From Phycisphaerales bacterium (GTDB taxonomy: Bacteria > Planctomycetota > Phycisphaerae > Phycisphaerales > SM1A02): a DNA stretch of 60,236 nucleotides. The first letter of the stretch is position 1; every line of letters starts with the position of its first letter. A model generated the notes under the pieces. It searched no databases and had not been told where the DNA came from. It saw only the letters and a list, made by a program, of their open reading frames with translations. A program made the position numbers and the translations under genes. Shown in pieces: positions 1 through 8,410 of this stretch. The stretch spans positions 1-60,236 of the forward strand of contig JAQWLT010000043.1 in assembly GCA_029247205.1 (NCBI GenBank), written 5' to 3'.

Positions 1-978
1 CCAATGAACTGCCCGATGCACATTCGAATCTTCGCAGGAGAGCCACGTAGTTATCGAGATCTTCCAGTACGGCTCGCTGAGTTTGGCACGGTATATCGCT
101 ATGAGCAGTCGGGCGAACTCGGCGGAATGCTGCGTGTGCGAGGCTTTACTCAGGACGACGCTCATCTCTTCTGCACTGAAGAACAAGTGCAAGATGAAAT
201 GCGAGGGTGTCTTGAGTTGGTGCAGATCATCTTCGGAACACTTGGCATCGATTCCTTTGATGTACGAGTCGGCGTACGAGATCAAAACTCATCGAAATAC
301 GTTGGCGAACCGGCCAACTGGGACCGTGCTGAGGAAGCTTGCCGCACCGCCGCGGACGGACTTGGTGTTTCATGGACCGCAGAGGAAGGCGAAGCTGCCT
401 TCTACGGACCCAAGATTGACTTCGTCGTGCAAGATGCCATCGGCCGTTCGTGGCAACTGGGAACCGTACAAGTCGACTACAACCTTCCAGAGCGGTTCGA
501 CCTCTCCTACATCGGCTCAGACAACCGCCCCCACCGACCGGTGATGATTCATCGGGCTCCATTTGGCTCGATGGAACGGTTCATCGGTTTCCTCATCGAA
601 CACTTCGCTGGAGCATTCCCGACCTGGCTCGCCCCAGAACAAGTGCGGGTGCTGCCGGTCAGCGAGAAGTCCGCTGAGTATGCAGCCAAGGTGCATACCG
701 CCCTTGTCGCCTCCGGTCGACGTGCTGTCCTTGACGATGGCAATGAGCGACTCCAAGCAAGAATCCGAGTGGCCGCAGAGCAAAAGATCCCGTATCTACT
801 GATTGTCGGCCCTCGTGACGCCGAGGCTGGCACTGTCAGTGTGCGTGCCCGAGGGATTGAGCGGGATCTTGGGGCAGTTCCCCTCGAGAACTTCGTTGCC
901 GCACTCGCCGGCGAGGTGAGCGATCGCTCCCCCTGCCGTTTGGCTGAAGAGCTCTTCTCAACGGACGCTCAATCCTGA
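1..978 (+). CDS. thrS: Threonyl-tRNA synthetase, 3' part (5' end outside window)
   Basis: This cytoplasmic class II synthetase charges tRNA-Thr with threonine. The window enters the catalytic core: frame 1 reads P-M-N-C-P-M-H at the left edge, which contains the first zinc ligand Cys. QDDAHLFC follows with the second ligand His, then [13 protein letters not shown] with the third ligand His and motif 3 Arg. The anticodon-binding domain fills roughly the last 110 residues (from about [10 protein letters not shown]). The editing and TGS domains would lie upstream, outside the window. The common family motif here is MNCPGH; the Met in place of Gly is a tolerated variant. infC follows after 227 bp, the classical thrS-infC order. 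Assignment is firm; only the 5' end is missing. Confidence 0.97.
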   Translation, partial: PMNCPMHIRIFAGEPRSYRDLPVRLAEFGTVYRYEQSGELGGMLRVRGFTQDDAHLFCTEEQVQDEMRGCLELVQIIFGTLGIDSFDVRVGVRDQNSSKYVGEPANWDRAEEACRTAADGLGVSWTAEEGEAAFYGPKIDFVVQDAIGRSWQLGTVQVDYNLPERFDLSYIGSDNRPHRPVMIHRAPFGSMERFIGFLIEHFAGAFPTWLAPEQVRVLPVSEKSAEYAAKVHTALVASGRRAVLDDGNERLQARIRVAAEQKIPYLLIVGPRDAEAGTVSVRARGIERDLGAVPLENFVAALAGEVSDRSPCRLAEELFSTDAQS

Positions 979-1151
979 ACCATGCCTTTCTTCTCTTGCC
1001 TCAGGGCCTCTATGGCGGTAGCCTGCGGGTTCGTGGTGGGCAGTCCACCACCGGAGCACGCGTGCATGCCGAGCCAATTGAGCCGATACGACGACGACCA
1101 TCGCGCATGATTCGCCCCCTGCTCCTCGCCCTCATCACCACCACTGACGCC

Positions 1152-1168
1152 CCTTCCACTTTGGAAGG
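1152..1168 (+). promoter_or_regulatory. Hairpin in the infC leader
   Basis: CCTTCCA (1152-1158) and TGGAAGG (1162-1168) form a perfect 7-bp stem around a 3-nt loop. It lies 24 nt upstream of the AGGAG ribosome-binding site of infC. No T-tract follows, so it does not look like an intrinsic terminator. It may shape translation of infC, a gene whose autoregulation in other bacteria depends on leader structure and a rare start codon. The structure is seen in the sequence; the role is inferred. Confidence 0.35.
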
Positions 1169-1192
1169 CTTGGCTGCCGCACAAACTAACTC

Positions 1193-1208
1193 AGGAGACT
1201 GACTCATC
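1193..1208 (+). promoter_or_regulatory. infC ribosome-binding site and AUC start codon
   Basis: AGGAG at 1193-1197 is followed, after 8 nt, by ATC at 1206-1208. An in-frame TGA at 1200-1202 rules out any start further upstream, and the next in-frame ATG (1317) would remove about 37 residues of the conserved IF-3 N-terminal domain. ATC is therefore the only start with both good spacing and a complete protein. Confidence 0.75.
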
Positions 1209-1865
1209 GCCCGCCGACGACGCTACTTTGGACAGCAGGAGAACATCCGCAAACTCCCCCGGATCAACGAACACATCCGCAAGTCGCCCATCCGCCTGAT
1301 CGATCAGGATGAAAATATGGTGGGCGTCACTGACACTCGTGATGCGTTGCAAATGGCTTTGGATGCCGGACTCGACCTCGTCGAGGTTTCGCCCGAAGCA
1401 GATCCGCCGGTGTGCCGCATCCTTGACTTTGGCAAATATCGATATGAGCAGTCGAAGAAAGAAAAGTCGAACCGAGCAAAGTCTAAGACCGTCGAGATGA
1501 AAGAGATCCGCCTCGGCCGATCGATGAAAATCGATCCGCATGATGTTGGAATTCGCCTCGCACAGGCCAGAAAGTTTTTGATGGACGGCCACAAAGTGCA
1601 GATCGTCCAGAACTTCCGCGGCCGCGAGATGCTGCATAAAGAACGTGGCAACCAGCGCATGAAAGAGGTCGTCACAAACTTAGCCGACATCTCAAAGGTC
1701 GAAATGGCTCCACGCATGGCAGGCCGGCGGATGACGCTTATTCTTTCACCAGACAAAAGCAAGATCGATCGGATCAAGGCTGCCCAGGCAAAAGCTGCAC
1801 CCGTAGTAAGTCCGCCACTAGCAGCCCCGCTGCCCGAGACGGACCAGCCTCCGGCTGAGGACTGA
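1206..1865 (+). CDS. infC: Translation initiation factor IF-3, AUC start
   Basis: IF-3 binds the 30S subunit, prevents premature joining of the 50S subunit and checks start codon-anticodon pairing. From the ATC start the protein has 219 residues. The N-terminal domain includes RINEHIRKSPIRLID and later the family signature VCRILDFGKYRYEQ. The C-terminal domain includes KEIRLGRSMKIDPHD, the long helix with FLMDGHKVQI, and NFRGREM. A Pro/Ala-rich tail of about 40 residues beyond the usual end makes it longer than the 180-residue E. coli protein. A start at ATG 1317 would lose the conserved N-terminal strand and is rejected. AUU or AUC starts are known for infC and allow IF-3 to repress its own synthesis. 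The usual downstream rpmI-rplT pair is absent: a convergent MATE gene ends 3 bp away. Confidence 0.95.
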   Translation: MARRRRYFGQQENIRKLPRINEHIRKSPIRLIDQDENMVGVTDTRDALQMALDAGLDLVEVSPEADPPVCRILDFGKYRYEQSKKEKSNRAKSKTVEMKEIRLGRSMKIDPHDVGIRLAQARKFLMDGHKVQIVQNFRGREMLHKERGNQRMKEVVTNLADISKVEMAPRMAGRRMTLILSPDKSKIDRIKAAQAKAAPVVSPPLAAPLPETDQPPAED

Positions 1866-1868
1866 GCC

Positions 1869-3365
1869 TTACAAACGCTTGAACGCCCATCCACCGTGCA
1901 GGAAGCGGGCGAGGAAGAGACCTGCGCGAACTGCGATCTCGCTGCAGAGTCCAATCCACACACCGACGAGTCCGTAATCGAGCACAACACCGAGTACCCA
2001 CGCTGCGGGCAACCGAATGCCATAGCACGCAATCGTCGTGATCATAAATGTCCAGACCGTGTCTCCAGCTCCGCGAAGTGACTGGCGGACAACCATCGAG
2101 ATTGCAAAGAAAATCTGCGTCATGCCGCAAATGAAGAGCAAGTCTGGCACCAACGACAAGTGTCGCGGCTGCGAACTAATCATGGCCGTCAGGGGCGAAC
2201 CAAACACCATAAAGACAACGCCAAACGACCCCATCAACACTATTGCTATGGCGGTGCAAATCAAGACCACCCGCTTGGCCATGCGAATATTGCCCGCACC
2301 GAGAAACTGTCCCACCAGCGCAGCGGCAGCCGTGCCGATTGCGAAGCCGGGCAGGAAGCTAAAAGACTCCCACTGAATTGCAATAATGTGCGCCCCGGCC
2401 AAGCCCTCGCCTGCAGTCGGAGCTGCCATTGCGTCAGCCCCGCTCGCTGCCGTGAGGGCAACTTGCGTCTGCCTACTCGCGATGATTCCGATGATGGTCA
2501 ACACGCCAAGATTGGCTGACCACATCGAGATGCCCTCAAAGAAGTTCGGAATGCCCACCCGCATCACGCGAGTGATCATTGATCGAATTGGTCGTACCAG
2601 AGAGAGACGAAGCCGAAGATCTCGAACGCCTCGCGCCAGCACCCACACCGTCAACAAGCCGCCCACCCAGTAGCCAATAGCCGTCCCCGCTGCGATGCCA
2701 CCAACGGCATAATCCAGCCCAAGCACATCGGGCAAGACGAAGCCGGGCAAGTGGAGTTCGGCCCCGGAGAGCAACCAACTTGAGACGGCATTGACCATAT
2801 TTACGATGATGGCAATGACGGCTGGCCGAAGCGTCTCGCCTGCGCCAGTCAGACACATGGCGCCGACCATCATCAACCCAGTAAAGGGCATCGAGAGGGA
2901 GAGCACGCGGACATACTCGATCAGATATCCAGCGGCCTCACCGTGCAAACCACATAGTTGGGCCATGGCAGGCGCCAGAAACCAGGCGGCAACACCTACA
3001 ACGATTCCCCAGATGAAGCACAAGCCCATCGCTTGGCCAAGCGCTCGCTCAGCCTCAGCGACATCACCCCGTCCAATTGCCCGAGCGATGATGGCCTGCC
3101 CGCCAATGCCCAGACCGCTCATGGCAATGGCGATAAACCAGCCCACATATGAACCGACGCCAAGCCCGTCCATGGCAGGCAGAACGATGTCGGCACTAAG
3201 GTTGCCCGCGAGCATTTTGTCGACAAGCCCGACCGTTGCCCCCAGCAATTGCTGCACGAGTACTGGCAGACCAACGAGAAGTATGGCTGCAAAGAGAGAG
3301 CGACCGACCAAAGCTCCCGACTTAATCTGTCCATCGCCCTGAAGGGGAGAACTAGGTTTAGCCAT
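1869..3365 (-). CDS. MATE family multidrug/cation antiporter
   Basis: This inner-membrane protein of 498 residues should have about 12 transmembrane helices in two pseudo-repeats, as expected for MATE exporters of drugs or metabolites driven by Na+ or H+. Recognisable stretches are LPVLVQQLLGATVGLVDK near the start, GIGGQAIIARAIGRGD in the first half and GSPLTAMISSQP in the second. I chose the ATG at 3365, which overlaps the end of the upstream HEAT gene by 8 bp. A TTG at 3401 would add 12 poorly hydrophobic residues. It is the last gene of a minus-strand group with the cupin, solenoid and HEAT genes, so it is probably translated from the same transcript. The substrate cannot be inferred. Confidence 0.88.
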   Translation of the reverse strand: MAKPSSPLQGDGQIKSGALVGRSLFAAILLVGLPVLVQQLLGATVGLVDKMLAGNLSADIVLPAMDGLGVGSYVGWFIAIAMSGLGIGGQAIIARAIGRGDVAEAERALGQAMGLCFIWGIVVGVAAWFLAPAMAQLCGLHGEAAGYLIEYVRVLSLSMPFTGLMMVGAMCLTGAGETLRPAVIAIIVNMVNAVSSWLLSGAELHLPGFVLPDVLGLDYAVGGIAAGTAIGYWVGGLLTVWVLARGVRDLRLRLSLVRPIRSMITRVMRVGIPNFFEGISMWSANLGVLTIIGIIASRQTQVALTAASGADAMAAPTAGEGLAGAHIIAIQWESFSFLPGFAIGTAAAALVGQFLGAGNIRMAKRVVLICTAIAIVLMGSFGVVFMVFGSPLTAMISSQPRHLSLVPDLLFICGMTQIFFAISMVVRQSLRGAGDTVWTFMITTIACYGIRLPAAWVLGVVLDYGLVGVWIGLCSEIAVRAGLFLARFLHGGWAFKRL

Positions 3366-4221
3366 CAGTTGGCGGCTCGCTGCCGTCCCCGGCCCCGCCA
3401 AAGTCGCCCCATGTGCTTCGCTCGTTTGAGTCTTGTAGCCCCGCTGGTCGCAAGGATGGCTCGTATTGCTCGTCTAACCAGAAAGCGACATGCTCCCACC
3501 ACACCGTGTCGCGGCTGTACGTGGGGTACCGATACTCTTCAGCACTGGCGAATGGATCCCCCTTGAGTCGAGCTGCCGTGTACCAGTTCTGCCACGCGGG
3601 CATGTCCATGCCGAATTGCTTTCCAGTCAACATTGCTAAGGCCTCTGCGGCATCAACGTTGATCGCCAACTCCTTCGCGTCAAGCACGGTAATGAGCGCC
3701 TGCGCTACACGATCCTCCGGATACTGCCCCATCGCTACGCAGGCTGCAGAGCGAACCTCACTTTGTTCCTTTCGATCGATTGCCACGTCAACCAAGACCG
3801 CGACGATGTCGCGATTATGAAGACGCTGCAAGCCCTGCACTGCGGCCCATCGAATAGTAGCGCTCTCGACCACAGATCGCTTCGCCCAAGGTGCAATGAG
3901 CAACGCGTCTTGAGGCGTGCCATGCCTTGCCAGCGCAGCAATCGCCGCGGACTTGACGAGAGGATTGTCGTCATTCTCTACGTAGTCCCGGTACAACGAA
4001 ACATAGACCTCTGCGCCGCCAAACTGAGCAGTCGAGAGAAGTACCAACCCTTCCCGCCGACGATCAGGATCATGTTGATCCAGCGCCCAACGAGCAGCTT
4101 CACCTGGTGTTGGCTCATCAAATACACGTCGAATGCCATCGAAGTCGTCCATAACACAGCCACCAAGGATGAGCACACCGATGAATACGATGCCAGCGCG
4201 TGAGATGATTCGAATACTCAT
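3358..4221 (-). CDS. HEAT-repeat lipoprotein
   Basis: The 287-residue product has a lipoprotein signal peptide with lipobox LGGC, so Cys22 would be acylated and the mature protein tethered to a membrane. The mature part is helical with HEAT/PBS-type repeats, for example KSAAIAALARHGTPQDALLI and RSAACVAMGQYPEDRVAQAL; such solenoids act as protein-protein scaffolds. The start codon overlaps the stop of the upstream gene as ATGA and has a strong GGAGG site 7 nt upstream. The C-terminal 70 residues (many Trp, Tyr and Gly) are not repeat-like. No enzymatic motif is visible. Family assignment is good; function is unknown. Confidence 0.8.
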   Translation of the reverse strand: MSIRIISRAGIVFIGVLILGGCVMDDFDGIRRVFDEPTPGEAARWALDQHDPDRRREGLVLLSTAQFGGAEVYVSLYRDYVENDDNPLVKSAAIAALARHGTPQDALLIAPWAKRSVVESATIRWAAVQGLQRLHNRDIVAVLVDVAIDRKEQSEVRSAACVAMGQYPEDRVAQALITVLDAKELAINVDAAEALAMLTGKQFGMDMPAWQNWYTAARLKGDPFASAEEYRYPTYSRDTVWWEHVAFWLDEQYEPSLRPAGLQDSNERSTWGDFGGAGDGSEPPTDG

Positions 4222-5318
4222 TTTTTAGCCTCCGCATTCTCTGCCTCGGCACGCTCGTTCAAGCGACCCAGCATCTCACGTACTTCGGTTGCCATGCGAT
4301 CATTCGGAAACTCGTCGACGATCTGTTCACCAACCGTTGCAGCCTCGGCCCAGCGATGATCACTGACCGCCATTTTGAAACGAGCTGAAAGCGCCTCTCG
4401 GTATTGCGAGACAGTTTCGGCAGCCACCTCACGTATCTCAACGGCCTCTGTTGCTGTCAAGTCATGGTCCAGATCCCGAAGCAACTGCATGGCAAGCCGC
4501 GTATCTCCTCGGCTCGCGGCTCCAAGAAATGCCTCCTTCAGATCACGTTTGGCCTGCAATCGAGCGGCACGAATGCGAGCTTCAAGCCCATGCATGCTGG
4601 GCGAATCAGGGTACATACGTTGCAATCGTTGCCCTGCGACATCTGCCTCTGCAAGTTCGCCAGCGTCGATCATGTTGTTGACATCTGCCACTTCCGAGGC
4701 AATCCTCGCTGCCAATTGGCTATTGCGTGCAAGCAGTACGCGGTGGCGAAGTTGCTCGGCTGCCTCGGTGTACCCAAAGAGACGTTCGAGGTCTCCACAC
4801 AGCACTAATCCAGAGTTAAAATCGCCACGCTCGATGTCTTCCTCGATGGCGTTGCGAATTAACCCCATTTCTCGATCACGGTAGAGAATGCGTTTCGCAA
4901 TATCGCTGAGCATGCTGGTATCGTACAGCTCACCGAGAATCACCCCAATTCGGTCGGTTCGCTCAGCACCCGCGAGATTAGACAACATGCGAGTGGCGCC
5001 CAGCAAGCCAAGCCCGACAACTCCAAGAAGCCCTGCAGTCAATGCTGGAGAAGCCCAAGTTGAATCGGGCGATGCCAATGCCGCGCCGACTAAGCCGCCA
5101 CACCCACTGACAAGCGAACCCAAGAAGGCAATCGCTGCCTGACGTAACACCAAACCAATCATGCATAGTGCAGTTGACGCGCCCCCCGCGATGGCCATTG
5201 CGACTCCCCACGATTCAGTCGAGAACATGACGCCAGCCACCAACACGACGGCCGAGACAGCCAACAGCAATAAGCCCCAAACACTACTCCACGGAGTCAT
5301 ATTGGAGCGGCTCGCCAC
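4218..5318 (-). CDS. Membrane protein with C-terminal helical solenoid, unknown function
   Basis: I do not recognise a named family. With a GTG start at 5318 the protein has 366 residues; AGGA lies 7 nt upstream, inside the end of the cupin gene, which supports this start over the ATG at 5300. Four hydrophobic segments lie near residues 13-32, 37-57, 61-81 and 92-108. A soluble, Ala/Glu/Arg-rich helical region of about 250 residues follows. It looks TPR-like, with recurring phrases such as AGELAEADVAGQRLQRMYPDSPS and VSDHRWAEAATVGEQIVDEFPND. It sits between the cupin and HEAT genes with a 4-bp overlap to the latter, so the two are probably co-translated and may form a membrane scaffold. Confidence 0.7.
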   Translation of the reverse strand: MASRSNMTPWSSVWGLLLLAVSAVVLVAGVMFSTESWGVAMAIAGGASTALCMIGLVLRQAAIAFLGSLVSGCGGLVGAALASPDSTWASPALTAGLLGVVGLGLLGATRMLSNLAGAERTDRIGVILGELYDTSMLSDIAKRILYRDREMGLIRNAIEEDIERGDFNSGLVLCGDLERLFGYTEAAEQLRHRVLLARNSQLAARIASEVADVNNMIDAGELAEADVAGQRLQRMYPDSPSMHGLEARIRAARLQAKRDLKEAFLGAASRGDTRLAMQLLRDLDHDLTATEAVEIREVAAETVSQYREALSARFKMAVSDHRWAEAATVGEQIVDEFPNDRMATEVREMLGRLNERAEAENAEAKK

Positions 5319-5319
5319 G

Positions 5320-5688
5320 TCAGCTTCCTGGAACGGCCTTGCCGCAGTCCGACTCGAGCGGCACCAAGCACAAAAAGCGTGCTGGCTCAGCCGAGTCGTT
5401 GACAAATTGATGCAGCGCATTGGACGGCACGAGCAGCACGTCGCCAGCAGCTACTGTCTGCTGCTTACCTTCACACTCGGCCTTCAGTTCGCCCTCAGCG
5501 ACGTAGACCTCGTGCTCGTACGGATGCGCGTGCCGTGGCGTATGTCCCCCTGGTGACACAACAAAGTGCCGCATGGCAAAGTGAGGCGCAGCATCTTCGC
5601 GGCCCACCATGACTTGCATAGCAACGCCATCAGCCCCTTCCATATCGACGGGCTTAGTCAATGCAGGATCACATCTTCTTACGAGCAT
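5320..5688 (-). CDS. Small cupin-domain protein
   Basis: This single-domain cupin of 122 residues has the first cupin motif GGHTPRHAHPYEHEVYVAEG, giving the His-x-His...Glu metal-binding set, and a second motif near SNALHQFVN with its His. Such proteins bind a divalent metal and act as small dioxygenases, isomerases or ligand sensors; the substrate cannot be told. Its stop lies 1 bp before the GTG start of the downstream membrane protein. It is about 48 bp downstream of the EF-G-like gene on the same strand, so the whole group may share a transcript. Confidence 0.85.
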   Translation of the reverse strand: MLVRRCDPALTKPVDMEGADGVAMQVMVGREDAAPHFAMRHFVVSPGGHTPRHAHPYEHEVYVAEGELKAECEGKQQTVAAGDVLLVPSNALHQFVNDSAEPARFLCLVPLESDCGKAVPGS

Positions 5689-5736
5689 GGTGGACAGGGT
5701 ACCGCCACACCACGCAGCGAGTCGAGATAACGTGGT

Positions 5737-7791
5737 TTAGTCGTCGTGCTGCTCTGGGCTGAAGGCTGCAATCACCCCAGCCTGCACGTTGGGGGGCGTG
5801 TTCTCGTCATGGGAATACTCCATGATGTAACTACCTGCCCCGCCAGTGATGGACTTCAGCTGATTGGCATACGTCATGACCTCGGACAACGGCGCCTCAG
5901 CCTGCACGACTGCTTGGTTACCAGCAAGCATGTCAGTGCCCTGAATGCGACCACGCCGGCCTGAGAGATCAGAGGAAATGTCACCGATATAATTCGCAGG
6001 AATCGTGATCTCAAGTTTTACGAATGGTTCAAGCAGAACCGGCGAGGCCTTTTGCACAGCATCAATGAACGCCCGACGCCCGGCCGTGACAAATGCCACT
6101 TCTTTCGAGTCGACTGCATGATGCTTGCCGTCATAGACAGCGACCTTGATGTTCTGAAGCGGATAACCAGCGATTGCCCCCTCAGCCATCACCCGCCGAA
6201 CGCCCTTCTCGATGGCGGGAAGATACTGCTTTGGAACCGAGCCGCCAAAGGTTTCATCGATAAAGGCCAAACCACCTACCAAGTCCTCGCAGTTGTCACT
6301 CACAGGTTCAATACGCAGATAGACCTCACCAAACTGGCCGGACCCACCTGATTGCTTCTTATGACGGTGATGCCCTTCAGCCTTTCCTGTAATGGTTTCC
6401 TTGTAAGCAACCTTCGGTGGATGTGAATCGACCTCAATGCCGTACCGGTCCTTCAACAGTTGCAACTTGGCCCGCAAATGCAATTCACCAATACCGCGTA
6501 TCACCATCTCGTGGGTCGTTGCATTTCGCTCAAGCACAAAGGTCGGATCCTCAGCCTGCATCTTGGAGAGAGCTTCTCCAAGTTTGGACTCGGCACCCTT
6601 GGTCGTTGTCTCAATAGCAAGTCCAAACATTGGCTTCGGCAGTGTGATGGTATCCATGGCAATCCAGCCGTCTTCGTCGAGATGGAGCACATTGTCATAC
6701 CCAATCTCTTCGATTTTAGAAACCGCAACAATATCTCCTGGTACTGCAGAGCGAACCTCTTCATGTGACTTGCCGCAATAGCGATAGAGATGCGACAATC
6801 GGACACCCTTACGGTGGTCAGCAACCTTCGGATTAGTCGAATTGTTGATCGTTCCCTGATGCACACGAAAGAAACATAATTTCCCGACAAAAGGATCGGA
6901 TGCCACCTTGAAGCAGTGAGCAATCGGCGAGCCACTGGGGTCTGGGCTGAGCGAGAGATCATCGCGACCGCCTTCATGTACACGCTGCAGCGGACGAGGA
7001 TTCCCCTCAGCCGGGTTGGGAAAGAGCCGGGCAATCTGGTGCATCAGGGATGTGACACCCACATCGTTTCGCGTCGATGCAAAGCCCACTGGAACAAGAT
7101 GCCCCTCACGCATCGCGCGGCGAAATGGCTGCAGCAATTGTTCGGGCGCAACTTCACCCGCCTCGAGATACGTCGCCATCAGTTCCTCGTCAACTTCAAC
7201 AATCTGATCAACAAGCGATGTATGGAAGTCGGCAATATCACCTAAGTCCGATTCGCCCGAAGTCTCTTGAAAACACGACACGACCGAGGCGCCGTCACCG
7301 CAAGGAAGATTGATTGGACAACACTCACTACCGAATGTCTGCTTCACCGCCTCCAGAAACTCACTGAGATCTCCTGCAACATTGATCTTGTTAATAAGAA
7401 TGGCCCGCGGAAGATTCCGCTCCTTCGCAATCTTCATCATGCGACGCGCAACCGGGTCGATGCCCACAGTTGGATCAAGGACGAGCACCATGGTCTCAAC
7501 GGCTGGCAATGAGCTCATCGCCTTTCCGATGAAGTCGCCACGGCCAGGCGTGTCAATGACATTAAAATGACAACCTTCAAACTCGAAGGTAATCAGCGAC
7601 GAGTCAATGCTGTGTCCAAACTTCTGTTCGAGTTCATCCCAGTCGCTCACCGTGTTTCCAGCTTCAACCGTTCCTACGCGACCAATAACGCCCGCTGTCA
7701 CAAGCATCGTCTCGGCAAGTGTTGTTTTGCCTGATGCAGTAGTGCCGACGAGCGCAACGTTACGAATCTGTTCGGTGCCATACTGTGCCAT
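5737..7791 (-). CDS. EF-G-like translational GTPase with degenerate G4 motif
   Basis: The 684-residue protein has the full EF-G architecture: GTPase domain, beta-barrel domain, and domains III to V (domain IV includes KQSGGSGQFGEVYLRIEP). Its P-loop is GTTASGKT (residues 16-23) and G3 is DTPG (80-83). The switch I region reads GHSIDSSL instead of RGITI, as in a known subgroup of EF-G paralogues. G4 is NKIN (134-137) rather than NKxD. I chose the ATG at 7791 because AGGAG lies upstream and the P-loop starts at the usual distance; the longer frame to 7863 adds nothing conserved. A TATAGT hexamer on the minus strand (7844-7849) could be a -10 element. The role is probably a specialised ribosome factor; canonical EF-G would be elsewhere. 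Confidence 0.88.
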   Translation of the reverse strand: MAQYGTEQIRNVALVGTTASGKTTLAETMLVTAGVIGRVGTVEAGNTVSDWDELEQKFGHSIDSSLITFEFEGCHFNVIDTPGRGDFIGKAMSSLPAVETMVLVLDPTVGIDPVARRMMKIAKERNLPRAILINKINVAGDLSEFLEAVKQTFGSECCPINLPCGDGASVVSCFQETSGESDLGDIADFHTSLVDQIVEVDEELMATYLEAGEVAPEQLLQPFRRAMREGHLVPVGFASTRNDVGVTSLMHQIARLFPNPAEGNPRPLQRVHEGGRDDLSLSPDPSGSPIAHCFKVASDPFVGKLCFFRVHQGTINNSTNPKVADHRKGVRLSHLYRYCGKSHEEVRSAVPGDIVAVSKIEEIGYDNVLHLDEDGWIAMDTITLPKPMFGLAIETTTKGAESKLGEALSKMQAEDPTFVLERNATTHEMVIRGIGELHLRAKLQLLKDRYGIEVDSHPPKVAYKETITGKAEGHHRHKKQSGGSGQFGEVYLRIEPVSDNCEDLVGGLAFIDETFGGSVPKQYLPAIEKGVRRVMAEGAIAGYPLQNIKVAVYDGKHHAVDSKEVAFVTAGRRAFIDAVQKASPVLLEPFVKLEITIPANYIGDISSDLSGRRGRIQGTDMLAGNQAVVQAEAPLSEVMTYANQLKSITGGAGSYIMEYSHDENTPPNVQAGVIAAFSPEQHDD

Positions 7792-7881
7792 CTGCGTGGG
7801 GCTCCTATCGCGCTGGGTTTCGTTCTCTAGGGCGGAACGTTTAACTATAGCGAGCTCGGCCAAACGGCTGAGAACACCTGT

Positions 7882-8364
7882 TTAGGAGCCCCTTGCATGC
7901 TGCCGAGCCGCCTCGTACACGACGGCCGTCACTGCACAGGCGAGATTGAGGCTGCGAGCTGGTGGCGTCATAGGAAGGCCAAGAAGGCATTTCTCGCCCC
8001 ACCGCTCCGTGGCCCAATGCTGCACATGTGCTGGAAGCCCTTCGCTCTCGCAGCCAAAGAGCAGATAGTCACCCCCGCGCAGTTCGGCCTCCCACACTGG
8101 GCGATCTGCCTTGGCGCTCATCACCCACAGTCGCTCAGGTTGCTCCACCTTGAGAAAGGCCTCCCAACTGGAATGCTCGCGGCAGTCCACCATGTCCCAG
8201 TAGTCCAGCCCCGCCCGGCGTCTGGCCTTTTCGGACATGTCAAACCCAATTGGGTGTATGACATGGAGCACGCTCCCAGCCGCAGCGGCAGTGCGGCCAA
8301 TCGTCCCGGTGTTATTGGGAATCTCGGGGCTGAGCAGCACAATGTGGACAGGTGCCAATGACAT
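7882..8364 (-). CDS. trmL: tRNA (cytidine/uridine-34 2'-O)-methyltransferase (SPOUT)
   Basis: TrmL methylates the wobble nucleotide ribose of tRNA-Leu using S-adenosylmethionine; it is a cytoplasmic SPOUT enzyme with a trefoil knot. The 160-residue length matches the family (157 in E. coli). Motifs in order are IPNNTGTIGRTAAAAG, HPIGFDM, RRAGLDYWD, LLFGCESEGLP and the knot motif MTPPARSLNLACAVTAVVYEA. The start at ATG 8364 gives the conserved HIVLLSPEIPNNTG opening; longer in-frame starts add unconserved sequence that collides with the divergent glyA promoter region. There is no clear ribosome-binding site. Only 46 bp separate it from glyA. Confidence 0.93.
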   Translation of the reverse strand: MSLAPVHIVLLSPEIPNNTGTIGRTAAAAGSVLHVIHPIGFDMSEKARRRAGLDYWDMVDCREHSSWEAFLKVEQPERLWVMSAKADRPVWEAELRGGDYLLFGCESEGLPAHVQHWATERWGEKCLLGLPMTPPARSLNLACAVTAVVYEAARQHARGS

Positions 8365-8410
8365 GACTGCGACCATACACGCCCACCGTTTCGACGTACG
8401 ATCCCTAACT

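Noticed and set aside
1304-2032. 242-codon minus-strand frame across infC
   Set aside because: It overlaps IF-3 antisense and shows no recognisable protein features.
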